A stretch of DNA of 64,000 nucleotides from Herbaspirillum sp. AP02 (GTDB lineage: Bacteria > Pseudomonadota > Gammaproteobacteria > Burkholderiales > Burkholderiaceae_D): positions 246,209 to 310,208 of the forward strand of contig NZ_JADWMY010000006.1 of NCBI RefSeq assembly GCF_015767275.1, in the 5' to 3' direction. The position numbers and the translations under genes are program-made. Positions 9,756 to 20,317 of the stretch are shown one piece after another. Position 1 is the first letter of the stretch. Each line of letters begins with the position of its first letter. Below the pieces are notes generated by a model. That model ran no database searches, was not told where the DNA came from, and saw only the letters and a program-made list of their open reading frames with translations.

Positions 9756-10055
9756 CGGCAGGGGGCCTGAATACCCTTGCTGGTTGCGTTTCACCAGCCC
9801 TTGCCAACGTGGCGAGGGGAGATGCACCTCTTTTTTTCGAATCTGTTGCAGGGGCGTCGATGTTGCGCTGGGGCGCATTCATCGCACGTCCTTTTTGTGT
9901 TTTTGTCGAAATGATTGCCCGCGCTGCCGTTCGTCGGCAGGGCAGGTTGAAGTGGTCGAAATTCCCGGGAGGGGCGCGACGCCGGTCGCGCAGGGACGCT
10001 CCAGAAGAATCCGGCCAGGGCCGGTTAAAAAAAGCTTTTCCATGTGGAGCATTTG
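9756..10055 (+). other. Gene-free gap between rlmN and rodZ
   Basis: No credible coding sequence is present. The first 80 bases contain successive hairpins (GCTGGT/ACCAGC at 9779-9798, then CCTTGCC pairing with GGCGAGG) and a GAGG/CCTC stem followed by T7. The rest shows no coding pattern. In related genomes the pilus stability gene pilW/pilF often lies here, but none of its TPR sequence can be read. Confidence 0.6.
9779..9837 (+). terminator. Probable terminator after rlmN
   Basis: Several adjacent stems end in a short GAGG (9814-9817) to CCTC (9827-9830) stem followed directly by seven T residues. The final stem is short, so efficiency is uncertain. Confidence 0.4.
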
Positions 10056-11150
10056 ATGAGTGATCAACAAATGAACGAAATGTCGTCGCAACAACCGCAA
10101 GATGCAGGTCAATCGTCCCAGACCACGCTCTTGCCGGGTGCCATGCTGGCCGCCGCCCGTCAGCAGAAAGGCTGGTCGGTGGAGCAGGTGGCCAGTCTGG
10201 TCAAGCTGGCGCCGCGCCAGATCCAGGCCATCGAAGCCGATAACTACGCGGCCCTGCCGGGCCTGGCCGTGGCGCGTGGTTTTGTGCGCAGTTATGCCAA
10301 GGTGCTGGGCCTGGACGTCAACGCCATGGCCGCAGCCATGCCGCAGGAGTCGGCCGTGGCACAGCGCGATCACATCGTGCCGCAGTATTCACTGTCCACG
10401 CCTTTCTCGGAAGGGCCGCTGCCGGCCATGATGATGAGCACGCGGGGCAATAGCTCGGCCTTGCCCATCGTGGCGGGGGTGATTGTGGTCGCCTTGCTGG
10501 CCGGTGCGGCTGCAGTGCGTTGGACCGACCTGGGTGCAGCGGTGCCACAACTTGCGTGGCTGAAGTCGCACCGTAGCGAAGTGTCGGCGCCGGAAGCCGT
10601 GCAGAATACGGAAGTCGCATCCTCCGATACCCCGGTCAACGCACGCGTCGATACGATTGCCGCGTCGACTGGCGAAGAGGCGGACAAGGGCGCCGCCAAG
10701 GAAGTCTCGCCTGTCGCGGCTACTGCGGTCGCTCCGGCTGCCCCGGTGGCGACTGCCGTCGCCCCTGTGGAGGCAGCCACCCCGGCCGCGGCACAACCAG
10801 CGTCGACTGCCAGCCCATCGGCGACCGCGCCAGTGGCCTCGTCGTCTTCGTCCACTTCGTCCGCCCAGATGGCTTCGTCCAGCGTCCCCAGTGGCCTCAA
10901 TATCGTCAACAGCAAGGACCTGCTGCGACTGACCTTCCGTGAGGACTCCTGGGTAGAGATCCGGCGTGCCGACAAGACCACGGTGATTTCGCGGCTGCTC
11001 AAGGCGGGTACGACGGAAACCTTCGACGTCTCCGACGCCACGACCCTGATCATCGGCAATGCCTCCGGCGTCGACGCCACCTTGCGCGGCCAGCCGCTGG
11101 ACCTGAAATCCCCGGGCGGCAGCAACGTCGCACGGCTGAACCTGAACTGA
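10056..11150 (+). CDS. rodZ: RodZ-like cytoskeletal/cell-shape protein (HTH + TM + DUF4115)
   Basis: A 364-residue bitopic protein with the RodZ layout. An N-terminal Xre-type helix-turn-helix domain (about residues 25-95, [19 protein letters not shown]) binds MreB in characterised homologues. One membrane segment follows near residues 130-150 ([20 protein letters not shown]), then an Ala/Pro/Ser/Thr-rich periplasmic linker, then a C-terminal DUF4115 beta domain ([19 protein letters not shown]). I chose the ATG at 10056 with GGAG six bases upstream. It lies 14 bases before ispG, the usual neighbour of rodZ. Role: rod shape through the MreB elongasome. The pilW gene often found just before it is missing. 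Confidence 0.9.
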   Translation: MSDQQMNEMSSQQPQDAGQSSQTTLLPGAMLAAARQQKGWSVEQVASLVKLAPRQIQAIEADNYAALPGLAVARGFVRSYAKVLGLDVNAMAAAMPQESAVAQRDHIVPQYSLSTPFSEGPLPAMMMSTRGNSSALPIVAGVIVVALLAGAAAVRWTDLGAAVPQLAWLKSHRSEVSAPEAVQNTEVASSDTPVNARVDTIAASTGEEADKGAAKEVSPVAATAVAPAAPVATAVAPVEAATPAAAQPASTASPSATAPVASSSSSTSSAQMASSSVPSGLNIVNSKDLLRLTFREDSWVEIRRADKTTVISRLLKAGTTETFDVSDATTLIIGNASGVDATLRGQPLDLKSPGGSNVARLNLN

Positions 11151-11164
11151 ACCGTCTGCCTATC

Positions 11165-12427
11165 ATGTCTTCCTCCCCGATCGCTTCCGGGCCGCTGGCC
11201 CGCCGCAACAGCCGCCGCGTGATCATCAGCCACGGTGCGCGGGAGATCGTTGTCGGTGGTGGTGCGCCGGTGATGGTGCAATCGATGACCAACACCGATA
11301 CCGCCGACGCCATCGGGACGGCGATCCAGATCAAGGACCTGGCGCGTGCCGGCTCCGAAATAGTTCGTCTGACCGTCAATACACCCGAAGCGGCAGCAGC
11401 GGTGCCGGCCATTCGCGAGCAACTCGACCGCATGGGCGTGGATGTGCCGCTGGTGGGCGATTTCCACTACAACGGCCACACCCTGCTGACCGACTATCCC
11501 GAGTGTGCCCAGGCCCTCTCCAAGTACCGCATCAATCCCGGCAACGTCGGCAAGGGCGCCAAGCGCGACACCCAGTTCGCCCAGATGATCGAGGTAGCCT
11601 GCAAGTACGACAAGCCGGTGCGCATCGGCGTCAACTGGGGCAGCCTGGATCAGGCGCTGCTGGCGCGCATCATGGATGAGAACGCGGGTCGTGCCGAGCC
11701 CTGGTCGGCGCAGGCCGTGATGTACGAGGCACTGGTTACCTCCGCGATCGAAAACGCCCAGCGCGCCGAAGAGCTGGGCATGGCGGGAGACAAGATCATC
11801 CTGTCCTGCAAGGTCTCCGGTGTGCAGGACCTGATCGCGGTCTACCGCGAACTGGCGCGCCGTTGCGACTATCCGTTGCACCTGGGCCTGACCGAGGCCG
11901 GCATGGGCAGCAAGGGCATCGTGGCGTCCACTGCAGCACTGTCGATACTGCTGCAGGAAGGCATCGGCGACACCATCCGCATTTCGCTCACCCCCGAACC
12001 GGGTGGCGACCGTACCAAGGAAGTGGTGGTCGGTCAGGAAATCCTGCAGACCATGGGCCTGCGCAAGTTCACTCCGATGGTAATTGCCTGCCCCGGTTGC
12101 GGCCGCACCACCTCCACCGTGTTCCAGGACCTGGCAGACAAGATCCAGACCTTCCTGCGCGAGCAAATGCCGGTGTGGAAGGGCAAGTATCCTGGCGTGG
12201 AAGCCATGAACGTGGCCGTGATGGGCTGCATCGTCAATGGCCCGGGTGAGTCCAAGCATGCCAATATCGGCATCAGCCTGCCTGGCACGGGTGAATCCCC
12301 GGCGGCGCCGGTGTTCATCGATGGTGAAAAGAGGATGACCCTGCGGGGTGAACGCATCGCTGAGGAATTCCAGAACGTGGTGCTGCAATACGTCGAATCA
12401 CACTATGGCCAGGGCGGTCATGCCTGA
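11165..12427 (+). CDS. ispG: 4-hydroxy-3-methylbut-2-en-1-yl diphosphate synthase (flavodoxin)
   Basis: IspG (GcpE) is the 4Fe-4S enzyme of the penultimate MEP-pathway step, converting MEcPP to HMBPP for isoprenoid synthesis. The 420-residue product shows the N-terminal TIM-barrel start [13 protein letters not shown] and the C-terminal cluster ligands CPGCGRT and CIVNGPGES. Length fits the bacterial two-domain form, which includes the small insertion (from about residue 190) found in beta/gammaproteobacteria. It follows rodZ closely and precedes hisS, a conserved order. Confidence 0.97.
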   Translation: MSSSPIASGPLARRNSRRVIISHGAREIVVGGGAPVMVQSMTNTDTADAIGTAIQIKDLARAGSEIVRLTVNTPEAAAAVPAIREQLDRMGVDVPLVGDFHYNGHTLLTDYPECAQALSKYRINPGNVGKGAKRDTQFAQMIEVACKYDKPVRIGVNWGSLDQALLARIMDENAGRAEPWSAQAVMYEALVTSAIENAQRAEELGMAGDKIILSCKVSGVQDLIAVYRELARRCDYPLHLGLTEAGMGSKGIVASTAALSILLQEGIGDTIRISLTPEPGGDRTKEVVVGQEILQTMGLRKFTPMVIACPGCGRTTSTVFQDLADKIQTFLREQMPVWKGKYPGVEAMNVAVMGCIVNGPGESKHANIGISLPGTGESPAAPVFIDGEKRMTLRGERIAEEFQNVVLQYVESHYGQGGHA

Positions 12428-12569
12428 TTGAGCTGCAGCTTGGGCCGCCCAGCGCGGCTGGAGGCGGCAAGCCATGCGTTACACTTGCGCTGGACTGCTC
12501 GCATGAATGATGCGACAGGTGACAGCATTCAGAATTGAAGTTTCAAGAAAACACTCTCCGGTATTCGGT

Positions 12570-13931
12570 ATGTCAGAACAAAAGAAAGTCGAAAAAATCG
12601 TTGGCGTCAAAGGGATGAACGACATCCTGCCCGCCGATGCGCCGTTGTGGGAACTGTTCGAGAACACCGTGCAATCGGTGCTCAAGAGCTATGGTTTCCA
12701 GCAGATCCGCACCCCCATCGTCGAACCGACCGCACTGTTCGCACGCGGCCTGGGCGAGGTGACCGATATCGTCGAGAAGGAGATGTACTCCTTCACCGAT
12801 TCCATGAACGGCGACAACCTGACCCTGCGTCCGGAAAACACCGCCGGCGTGGTGCGTGCCGCCCTCGAGCACAACCTGACCTACGACGGCCCCAAGCGCC
12901 TGTGGTACGTCGGCCCCATGTTCCGTCACGAGCGTCCGCAGCGTGGTCGTTATCGCCAGTTCCACCAGGTGGGGGCGGAGGCGGTCGGCTTCAGCGGCCC
13001 GGACATCGACGCCGAACTGATCATGATGTGCCAGCGCCTGTGGGATGACCTTGGCCTGTCCGACATCCGCCTGGAACTGAACTCGATCGGCAACGCCGAA
13101 GAGCGCAACAAGCACCGCGCCGACCTGATCGCCTACTTCGAGCAGCACAAGGAGCTGCTGGACACCGACGCCCAGCGCCGCCTGCACGCCAACCCGCTGC
13201 GTATCCTCGATACCAAGAATCCGACCATGCAGGACATGGTCAACGCCGCCCCCAAGCTGCTGGACTACCTGGGTGAGGAGTCGCGTGCGCACTTCGAAGG
13301 CGTGCAGAAGATCCTGCGCCACAACAACATTCCTTTCACCATCAACCCGCGCCTGGTGCGTGGCATGGACTACTACAACCGTACCGTGTTCGAGTGGGTC
13401 ACCGACCAGCTGGGTTCGCAAGGCACGGTCTGCGGCGGTGGTCGCTACGACCCGCTGATCGAAATGTTCGGCGGCAAACCTACGCCGGCCTGCGGTTTCG
13501 CCATGGGCGTGGAGCGTCTGCTGGAGCTGATGAAGGCCAACGGCGAGCAATACGCGCCCAACCAGTGCGACGTCTACCTGGTCCATCAGGGCGATGATGC
13601 CCAATTGCAATCTTTCGTCCTGGCGGAACGTTTGCGGACTGCCGGGCTCGATGTTGTGCTACATTGCGCATCGTCCAATGGTGGTGGTTCCTTCAAGGCG
13701 CAGATGAAGCGCGCCGACGCCAGTGGCGCCGCCTTCGCCATCATCATCGGCGAGGATGAGCTCAAGGCAGGCACCGCCACCGTCAAGCACATGCGCGAAG
13801 GCAACGCCGAGGAAGGGCGCGCCAACCAGAGCAACATGGCATTCGATGCCGTGGTCGACTACATCGTGGAGCAGATCGTCGGCGATCATGACCACGATCA
13901 TGATCATGACCACGTGCACTACCACCCCTGA
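12570..13931 (+). CDS. hisS: Histidine--tRNA ligase with His/Asp-rich C-terminal tail
   Basis: A class II aminoacyl-tRNA synthetase that charges tRNA-His, 453 residues. Visible signatures are VKGMNDILP at the N-terminus, motif 2 in [17 protein letters not shown], the histidine A motif [15 protein letters not shown] and motif 3 GFAMGVERL; the anticodon-binding domain follows. I chose the ATG at 12570 because homologues begin at this point, although no strong ribosome binding site is visible. An in-frame ATG exists at 12507. The last 16 residues alternate His and Asp ([14 protein letters not shown]). This is not part of the catalytic family model and looks like a metal-binding extension; at DNA level it is built of GATCATGACCAC repeats. 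Confidence 0.95.
   Translation: MSEQKKVEKIVGVKGMNDILPADAPLWELFENTVQSVLKSYGFQQIRTPIVEPTALFARGLGEVTDIVEKEMYSFTDSMNGDNLTLRPENTAGVVRAALEHNLTYDGPKRLWYVGPMFRHERPQRGRYRQFHQVGAEAVGFSGPDIDAELIMMCQRLWDDLGLSDIRLELNSIGNAEERNKHRADLIAYFEQHKELLDTDAQRRLHANPLRILDTKNPTMQDMVNAAPKLLDYLGEESRAHFEGVQKILRHNNIPFTINPRLVRGMDYYNRTVFEWVTDQLGSQGTVCGGGRYDPLIEMFGGKPTPACGFAMGVERLLELMKANGEQYAPNQCDVYLVHQGDDAQLQSFVLAERLRTAGLDVVLHCASSNGGGSFKAQMKRADASGAAFAIIIGEDELKAGTATVKHMREGNAEEGRANQSNMAFDAVVDYIVEQIVGDHDHDHDHDHVHYHP
13884..13913 (+). repeat. GATCATGACCAC repeat in the hisS 3' end
   Basis: The 12-base unit GATCATGACCAC occurs at 13884-13895 and 13902-13913, separated by a half unit GATCAT. The repeat is in frame and encodes the His-Asp run. 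Copy number could vary between strains. Confidence 0.75.
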
Positions 13932-13974
13932 GCAAGCGTCATCCGTCAACACAGTTTTCTAATCGCAGAGTTAC

Positions 13975-14619
13975 ATGGCATACGATCTCGAAGAACAAGA
14001 ACAGCTTGATTCCATCAAGGCCTGGTGGGCGAAATACGGCAATCTGGTGACCTGGGCGCTGATCATCGCGCTGGCCGCCTATGCCGCCTGGACGGGCTGG
14101 AATACCTACCAGGGTCGCCAATCGGCGCAGGCCTCGGTGTTGTATGAAGAGCAGCAGAAGTCGTTTGCTGCCAAGGACAATGCCAAGGTGCAGCGCGCCG
14201 CCAGCGACATCCAGGACAAGTTCAGCGGCACGGCCTACGCAGAGATGAGCGCGCTGGTGGCGGCCAAGTCGGCTTTCGATGCCAACGACACCGACACCGC
14301 CAAGAAGCAGCTGCAATGGGTGATCGACCACGGTCGTGGCAAGGAATACAAGGCCATCGCCGCGGTGCGTCTGGCCGGCGTGCTGCTGGATGCCAAGTCC
14401 TATGATGAAGCATTGAAGCTGCTCTCCGGTGACTATCCGGCCCAGTTTGCCGGCGCCATTGCCGACCGCAAGGGCGATGTACTGCTAGCGCAGGGCAAGC
14501 GCGACGAAGCGCGCACCGCCTACAAGCTGGCCCTGGAAAAGAGTGACGCCAAGGACCCCGGTCGCCAGCTCATCCAGATCAAGCTGGACGCCATCGGCGG
14601 CGAAGCGCCCAAGGCCTGA
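13975..14619 (+). CDS. yfgM: YfgM/TPR-like ancillary SecYEG translocon subunit
   Basis: A 214-residue single-pass inner-membrane protein. A short cytoplasmic N-terminus (YDLEEQEQLDSIKAWWAKYG) is followed by one membrane segment at about residues 24-42 and a periplasmic tetratricopeptide-like helical domain. This is the YfgM family (COG2976), which in E. coli associates with SecYEG and PpiD and hands secreted proteins to periplasmic chaperones. The N-terminal motif EEQEQLDxIKxWW and its position between hisS and bamB match the family. Confidence 0.9.
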   Translation: MAYDLEEQEQLDSIKAWWAKYGNLVTWALIIALAAYAAWTGWNTYQGRQSAQASVLYEEQQKSFAAKDNAKVQRAASDIQDKFSGTAYAEMSALVAAKSAFDANDTDTAKKQLQWVIDHGRGKEYKAIAAVRLAGVLLDAKSYDEALKLLSGDYPAQFAGAIADRKGDVLLAQGKRDEARTAYKLALEKSDAKDPGRQLIQIKLDAIGGEAPKA

Positions 14620-14657
14620 ACGGCTGACTGAGATCGTGCCGGCATGAGGTCCGCTAC

Positions 14658-14679
14658 GGCGGCAGTCATGCCTGCCGCC
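14658..14679 (+). other. Stem-loop between yfgM and bamB
   Basis: GGCGGCAG pairs with CTGCCGCC around a six-base loop. No T tract follows, so it is more likely an RNA-stabilising or processing hairpin inside an operon than a terminator. Confidence 0.5.
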
Positions 14680-14755
14680 AGGGCCGCAAAGGGCAGCCCT
14701 GGAATTGAACCGCAATCCCACCGCGAATCCATTCATCGCTTAGAGGAAACAGAAT

Positions 14756-15955
14756 ATGCGTAGTGTGACAGCCACCGCTGCCCAGGCAACATCCATTGCT
14801 CGTTCCCGTCGTACCGGTAAGCTGGTGCTGAAGCTGGCTGCGGTTGCAGCCGTGGTTACCTTGTCCGGCTGCTCGCTGTTTTCCAGCAAGAAGGATCCGA
14901 ATCCGCCGGCACCGCTGGTCGAATTCACGCAGAAACTGCGCGTACAGACCGCCTGGTCGGTCTCGGTGGGCAAATCCGGCAGCTTCCAGTTCAGCCCGGC
15001 CTACGCCGCCGGCAGCATCTTTGCCGCCGCCAATGACGGTAGCGTGGTCCGTATCAATGCCCAGAACGGCCAGACCCTGTGGCGCAGCCGCACCGACATG
15101 GACCTGACGGCCGGTGTCGGCACTGATGGCAGCACCGTTGTGGTAGTGGGCCAGAAGGGCCGCATCCAGGCTTTCGACGCCGCTTCCGGCAAGCCCACCT
15201 GGAGCGCCCAGGCGCCCAGCGAAGTGCTATCCTCGCCGGCAGTGGGCGAAGGCCTGGTGGTCATTCGCAGCATCGACAACCGCGTGACGGCGTATGATGC
15301 CGACAATGGCAGCCAGCGCTGGATGGTCCAGCGTAACGTACCCTCGCTGACGCTGCGCAATGCGCCCGGCATCGCGATCGGTTCGCAGACCGCCTTCGTG
15401 GCGCTGCCGGGTGGCCGTCTATCGGCCCTGGCTCTGAATAACGGCGGTCCGCGCTGGGAAGTGCCGGTTGGTGACCCGCGCGGTACTACCGAGCTGGAAC
15501 GAATTTCCGATGTGTCCGGTGTGCCGGCACTGGGTTCGCGTGATATCTGCGCCGCGTCCTACCAGGGCCGCATCGGTTGCTTCGACTTGTTGAATGGCAA
15601 TGTGCGCTGGATCAAGGAGTTCTCCAGTGACGTCGGCGTCAATCTGGACGATGCCTATGTCTATGCCGCCGATATCGGTGGTGCCGTCACCGAATTCGCC
15701 CGCGATACCGGTGCCGTCATCTGGCGCAACGATCGTCTGAAGAATCGCATGCTGTCGGCCCCGATCGCCGTGGGCAAGGCAGTGGCAGTGGCTGACTACC
15801 AGGGCTATATTCACTTCCTGTCGCGTGAAGATGGTGCCTTCGTGGCGCGTCTTTCCACCGACGGTAGCGCAATCCAGGCGCCTCCGGTCTCGACCGGGTC
15901 GTCTGTCGTTTTCCAAACCAAATCAGGAACAGTGGTCTCCGTCGTCGCTGAATAA
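14756..15955 (+). CDS. bamB: Outer membrane protein assembly lipoprotein BamB
   Basis: BamB is the beta-propeller lipoprotein of the BAM complex, which inserts beta-barrel proteins into the outer membrane. The 399-residue product has a long signal peptide with lipobox LSGC (Cys near residue 39). Eight PQQ/WD-like blades follow, seen as repeated A.xA.DG.V...A..G...W patterns such as GSIFAAANDGSVVRINAQNG. A ribosome binding site (AGAGGAAA) precedes the ATG. It lies between yfgM and der, the conserved order. Confidence 0.95.
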   Translation: MRSVTATAAQATSIARSRRTGKLVLKLAAVAAVVTLSGCSLFSSKKDPNPPAPLVEFTQKLRVQTAWSVSVGKSGSFQFSPAYAAGSIFAAANDGSVVRINAQNGQTLWRSRTDMDLTAGVGTDGSTVVVVGQKGRIQAFDAASGKPTWSAQAPSEVLSSPAVGEGLVVIRSIDNRVTAYDADNGSQRWMVQRNVPSLTLRNAPGIAIGSQTAFVALPGGRLSALALNNGGPRWEVPVGDPRGTTELERISDVSGVPALGSRDICAASYQGRIGCFDLLNGNVRWIKEFSSDVGVNLDDAYVYAADIGGAVTEFARDTGAVIWRNDRLKNRMLSAPIAVGKAVAVADYQGYIHFLSREDGAFVARLSTDGSAIQAPPVSTGSSVVFQTKSGTVVSVVAE

Positions 15956-15982
15956 GTGACGAACGACCCTTAAAGAAAAGAA

Positions 15983-17326
15983 ATGAAACCGGTAATTGCA
16001 CTTGTAGGCCGTCCCAACGTCGGCAAATCGACGTTGTTCAACAGGCTCACCCGCAGCCGCGATGCGCTGGTGGCGGACCTGCCCGGCCTGACGCGCGATC
16101 GTCACTACGGCGAAGGCCGGGTCGGCGAACGTCCGTTCCTGGTGATCGATACCGGTGGCTTCGAACCCGTCGCCAAGGACGGGATCATGTATGAAATGGC
16201 CAAGCAGACCAAGCAAGCCGTGGTCGAGGCCGATGTCGTGGTGTTTATCGTCGATGGTCGGCAGGGCTTGACGCCGCACGACAAGACCATCACCGACTTC
16301 CTGCGCAAATGCGGACGTTCGGTGATGCTGGTGGTCAACAAGTCCGAAGGCATGAAGTACACCTCGGTCACCGCCGATTTCTACGAACTGGGCATGGGCG
16401 ATCCTTATGTGATCTCCGCTGCCCATGGTGATGGCGTGGCCGATCTGGTGGAGGAAGCACTGGACCAGATCGAGGCCCAGCGCGCCCAGGAGCCGGAGCC
16501 GGAAGCGGCTGCCGTACGCGGCACCAAGATCGCCATCGTCGGCCGTCCCAACGTCGGCAAGTCGACCCTGGTCAACACCTTGCTGGGCGAAGAGCGCGTG
16601 ATCGCCTTCGACATGCCCGGCACCACCCGCGACTCGATCGAGATTCCGTTCGAGCGGGAAGGCCGTCATTACACCCTGATCGACACCGCAGGCATCCGCC
16701 GCCGTGGCAAGGTGTTCGAAGCCATCGAGAAGTTTTCGGTGGTCAAGACCCTGAAATCGATTTCAGATGCCAATGTCGTGCTGCTGTTGCTGGACGCCCA
16801 GCAGGATATCTCCGAGCAGGACGCCCACATTGCCGGCTTCGTGCTGGAGTCGGGCAGGGCGCTGGTGGTCGGGGTGAACAAATGGGATGGCATGCAGAGC
16901 GACCAGCGCGACCAGATCAAGATGGATCTGGAGCGCAAGCTCAATTTCCTGTCCTTCGCCAAGTTCCACTTCATCTCCGCGCTGAAATCCACCGGCATCG
17001 GCCCGCTGATGAAATCCATCGATTCGGCCTACGCCGCCGCCATGGCCAAGCTGAGCACGCCGCGCCTGACCCGTGCGCTGGAAGAGGCGCTGGAGCACCA
17101 GCAGCCACGTCGCAAGGGCTCGATCCGTCCCAAGCTGCGCTACGCGCACCAGGGTGGCCAGAACCCGCCGGTGGTGGTGATCCACGGCAATGCCCTGGAA
17201 GCCATCGACGACAACTATAAGAGATATCTGGAAAAGCACTTCCGGGAAACTTTCTCTCTGGTGGGCACTCCACTGCGTATCGAGTTCAGGTCGGGCAAGA
17301 ATCCTTTCATCCGGCAGGAAAAATAA
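15983..17326 (+). CDS. der: Ribosome biogenesis GTPase Der (EngA)
   Basis: Der is an essential double-GTPase for 50S subunit assembly. The 447-residue product has two complete G domains: G1 motifs GRPNVGKST at about residues 8-16 and again near 187, with matching DTGG / DTAG, NKSE and NKWD motifs. The C-terminal KH-like domain follows (from about residue 360). Length is normal. It follows bamB by 27 bases and precedes hfq. Confidence 0.98.
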   Translation: MKPVIALVGRPNVGKSTLFNRLTRSRDALVADLPGLTRDRHYGEGRVGERPFLVIDTGGFEPVAKDGIMYEMAKQTKQAVVEADVVVFIVDGRQGLTPHDKTITDFLRKCGRSVMLVVNKSEGMKYTSVTADFYELGMGDPYVISAAHGDGVADLVEEALDQIEAQRAQEPEPEAAAVRGTKIAIVGRPNVGKSTLVNTLLGEERVIAFDMPGTTRDSIEIPFEREGRHYTLIDTAGIRRRGKVFEAIEKFSVVKTLKSISDANVVLLLLDAQQDISEQDAHIAGFVLESGRALVVGVNKWDGMQSDQRDQIKMDLERKLNFLSFAKFHFISALKSTGIGPLMKSIDSAYAAAMAKLSTPRLTRALEEALEHQQPRRKGSIRPKLRYAHQGGQNPPVVVIHGNALEAIDDNYKRYLEKHFRETFSLVGTPLRIEFRSGKNPFIRQEK

Positions 17327-17465
17327 ATCGTAAACCTGCTATTCGATCAATGTTTTTGGCGTTGGAGCGAAAATCGTTTAAATTGAATAGCATAAAGTTG
17401 GTAAAGCACTTGATATTCCTTGAAGTGCCTCCAAGTCCTAATCACAACAACACCGTGGAGCTGCC

Positions 17466-17705
17466 ATGAGCAACAAAGGGCAATTGTTACAAGACCCATT
17501 CCTGAACGCATTGAGAAAAGAGCACGTTCCCGTCTCTATCTACCTGGTCAACGGCATCAAGCTGCAAGGCCATGTGGAGTCTTTCGATCAATACGTGGTC
17601 CTGCTGCGTAACACTGTTACGCAAATGGTTTACAAACACGCCATCTCCACCGTCGTGCCTGCACGTGCGGTCAACCTCAGTCTCGAATCCTCGTCCGACG
17701 AATAA
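17466..17705 (+). CDS. hfq: RNA-binding protein Hfq
   Basis: Hfq is the hexameric RNA chaperone that pairs small RNAs with target mRNAs. The 79-residue product has the complete Sm fold, with the Sm1 motif [20 protein letters not shown] and Sm2 motif [12 protein letters not shown], starting from the family N-terminus [19 protein letters not shown]. The C-terminal tail is short, as in betaproteobacteria. GTGGAGC precedes the ATG at a good distance. hflX follows, as in most proteobacteria. Confidence 0.98.
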   Translation: MSNKGQLLQDPFLNALRKEHVPVSIYLVNGIKLQGHVESFDQYVVLLRNTVTQMVYKHAISTVVPARAVNLSLESSSDE

Positions 17706-17744
17706 TGGTCTACCTGGCCGGCTTGACGCCGTGGGCATTCTGAC

Positions 17745-18869
17745 ATGCGTGCCGCGTTAGTCGGCCTGGACTTCGGCAAGAACGACTTCGCCGCAAGTCT
17801 GGATGAGCTCTTCCTTTTGGCAAAATCGGCTGGTGCAGAACCGGTGATCACCATCACCGGTCGTCGCGCCAGTCCGGATGCCGCTCTCTTCGTTGGTACC
17901 GGCAAGGCACAGGAAATCGCCGACGCCGTCGCCGACCTCCAGCTCGAACTGGTCATCTTCAACCATGCCCTGTCGCCGGCCCAGCAACGTAACCTGGAGC
18001 GGTTGCTCAAGGTGCGTGTGCTCGACCGTACCAGCCTGATCCTCGATATCTTCGCGCAGCGCGCCAAGAGCCACGAGGGCAAGGTGCAGGTCGAACTGGC
18101 CCAGCTGCAGCATCTCTCGACCCGCCTCATTCGCGGCTGGACCCACCTGGAACGGCAAAAGGGCGGTATCGGCCTGCGCGGTCCCGGTGAAACCCAGCTG
18201 GAAACCGACCGCCGCCTCCTGGGTGAGCGCGTCAAGGCGCTGCGCGCCGTACTGGCCAAGCTGCGTCGCCAGCATGCCACCCAGCGCCGCGCGCGCGGGC
18301 GCAGCGAAACCTTCTCGGTCTCGCTCGTGGGCTATACCAACGCCGGCAAGTCGACCATCTTCAACGCCATGGCCAAGGCCGGCGTGTATGCGGCCAACCA
18401 GCTCTTCGCCACGCTGGACACGACCTCCCGTCGCGTCTACCTGGGCGAGGTGGGGCACGTGGTGATTTCCGACACCGTCGGCTTCATCCGCGAACTGCCG
18501 CACCAACTGGTGGAAGCCTTCCGTGCCACACTGGAAGAAACCATCCATGCCGACCTGCTGTTGCACGTGGTGGATGCCGCCAGCCCGGTGCGGATGGAGC
18601 AGATCGACGAGGTCAACCTGGTCTTGAGGGAAATCGGCGCCGACCACGTGCCGCAGATCCTGGTCTGGAACAAGATCGACGCCGCCGGCCTGGAACCGGC
18701 GGTCGAGTATGACGAGTATGGTAAAATCCAGCGGGTTTTCGTCAGTGCCAAGTCTGGCGCTGGCCTGGATCTGCTGCGCGAAGCGATCGCCGCTTCGCTC
18801 AAGGCCGCCTTGGAGGCCAGGGGTCGCAGCCGTTCCACGCCAGTCGATTCCGTAGACATGCACGCCTGA
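17745..18869 (+). CDS. hflX: Ribosome-rescue GTPase HflX
   Basis: HflX is a heat-shock-associated GTPase that splits stalled 70S ribosomes. The 374-residue product has the N-terminal HflX domain (from MRAALVGLDFG, with GTGKAQEIADAV), the glycine-rich RGPGETQLETDRR linker and a G domain. The G1 motif is GYTNAGKSTIFNAM, the G3 region is DTVGFIRELPHQLVEAFRAT, and the G4 motif is NKID. It lies 40 bases after hfq in the same direction. Confidence 0.96.
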   Translation: MRAALVGLDFGKNDFAASLDELFLLAKSAGAEPVITITGRRASPDAALFVGTGKAQEIADAVADLQLELVIFNHALSPAQQRNLERLLKVRVLDRTSLILDIFAQRAKSHEGKVQVELAQLQHLSTRLIRGWTHLERQKGGIGLRGPGETQLETDRRLLGERVKALRAVLAKLRRQHATQRRARGRSETFSVSLVGYTNAGKSTIFNAMAKAGVYAANQLFATLDTTSRRVYLGEVGHVVISDTVGFIRELPHQLVEAFRATLEETIHADLLLHVVDAASPVRMEQIDEVNLVLREIGADHVPQILVWNKIDAAGLEPAVEYDEYGKIQRVFVSAKSGAGLDLLREAIAASLKAALEARGRSRSTPVDSVDMHA

Positions 18870-18958
18870 GCCGTTCGAGGGGACGGCCTTTCGCACGTTC
18901 CCGGCGCGCATTCCTCCTTGATTCTCTTAATCCATCACTTCAGACGGATCGCAAACGC

Positions 18959-20317
18959 ATGCTTGTGTCTTTATTCAGGAAAATCGGTGTCAAGTTTTCG
19001 TTGAACGACCCCCAATGGGGACGTGGTTCGCAAAACGACAACCGCGAGAATCAGAATAACGGAAGTAACGGCGACAAACGGCCCGAAAAACCGTCCGGCA
19101 ACAACGACGGCCCGCCCGACCTCGACCAGCTCTGGCGCGACTTCAACCAGCGCATCGCCGGCCTGCTCGGCCGCAAGGGTGGTGGTGGCTCCGACGGTGG
19201 CAACGGTGGCGGCGGCTTCAATCGCGGCGACGTCAAGGGCGCCGGCATCGGTGTGGGCGTCATCGCCGTCATCGTCGCCTTCCTCTGGCTGGCCAGCGGC
19301 TTCTTCATCGTGCAGGAAGGCCAGACCGCCGTGATCACCACCTTCGGCCGCTACAGCCACACCACGCTGCCGGGCTTCAACTGGCGCTGGCCGTACCCCA
19401 TCCAGGGCCATGAGATCGTCAACATGTCCCAGGTGCGTACCGCCGAGATCGGCTATCGCGGCAGCGTGCGCAACAAGCAGCTGAAGGAATCCCTGATGCT
19501 CACCGATGATGAAAACATCATCGACATCCAGTTCGCTGTCCAGTACAAGCTCAAGAACGCCGCCGAATGGCTGTTCAACAACCGCGATCCGGACGATTCC
19601 GTGCGCCAGGTGGCAGAAACCGCCATCCGCGAGATCGTCGGTCGCAGCAAGATGGACTTCGTCCTTTACGAAGGCCGTGAAAAGGTCGCGCTGGACGTGA
19701 GCCAGCGCATGCAGCAGATCCTGGACCGCTACAAGTCCGGCGTGCAGATCACCAACGTCACCATGCAAGGCGTGCAACCGCCCGAGCAGGTGCAGGCTGC
19801 CTTCGACGATGCCGTCAAGGCCGGCCAGGACCGTGAACGTCTCAAGAACGAAGGCCAGGCCTATGCCAACGACGTGATCCCGCGCGCCTCCGGCGCCGCC
19901 TCGCGCCTGCTGGAAGAGGCCGAAGCCTACCGCTCCCGCGTGGTGGCCAACGCCGAAGGTGATGCCTCGCGCTTCACCCAGGTGCAGGAAGCCTATGCCA
20001 AGGCCCCGGCCGTGACCCGCGACCGCATGTACATCGAGACCATGCAGCAGATCTTCGCCAATACCACCAAGGTCATGGTCGATGCCAAGTCAGGCAGCAA
20101 CCTTCTGTACCTGCCGCTGGACAAGTTGATCCAGCAAAGTGGCAGCGATGCGGCTCCGGCCGCCGGCAAGCAGCAGGCGCCCGCGGCCAGCCAGTCTTCT
20201 TCGGGCGCTGCATCCACCAATTCGACTGCAGGAAACGACACTGTGTATTCTTCCGAGCTGATGCGTGATACCAGAAACCGCGATCCCCGTGAGTCGCGTG
20301 AAAGGGAGGTGCGCTGA
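18959..20317 (+). CDS. hflK: FtsH protease modulator HflK
   Basis: HflK forms, with HflC, the membrane complex that surrounds FtsH and modulates its proteolysis. The 452-residue product has a Gly/Asn-rich cytoplasmic N-terminus, one membrane segment near residues 98-118 (GVGVIAVIVAFLWLASGFFI), then the SPFH/prohibitin domain starting EGQTAVITTFGRYSHT and a coiled coil. Its stop shares one base with the hflC start (TGATG), so translation is coupled. Confidence 0.96.
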   Translation: MLVSLFRKIGVKFSLNDPQWGRGSQNDNRENQNNGSNGDKRPEKPSGNNDGPPDLDQLWRDFNQRIAGLLGRKGGGGSDGGNGGGGFNRGDVKGAGIGVGVIAVIVAFLWLASGFFIVQEGQTAVITTFGRYSHTTLPGFNWRWPYPIQGHEIVNMSQVRTAEIGYRGSVRNKQLKESLMLTDDENIIDIQFAVQYKLKNAAEWLFNNRDPDDSVRQVAETAIREIVGRSKMDFVLYEGREKVALDVSQRMQQILDRYKSGVQITNVTMQGVQPPEQVQAAFDDAVKAGQDRERLKNEGQAYANDVIPRASGAASRLLEEAEAYRSRVVANAEGDASRFTQVQEAYAKAPAVTRDRMYIETMQQIFANTTKVMVDAKSGSNLLYLPLDKLIQQSGSDAAPAAGKQQAPAASQSSSGAASTNSTAGNDTVYSSELMRDTRNRDPRESREREVR

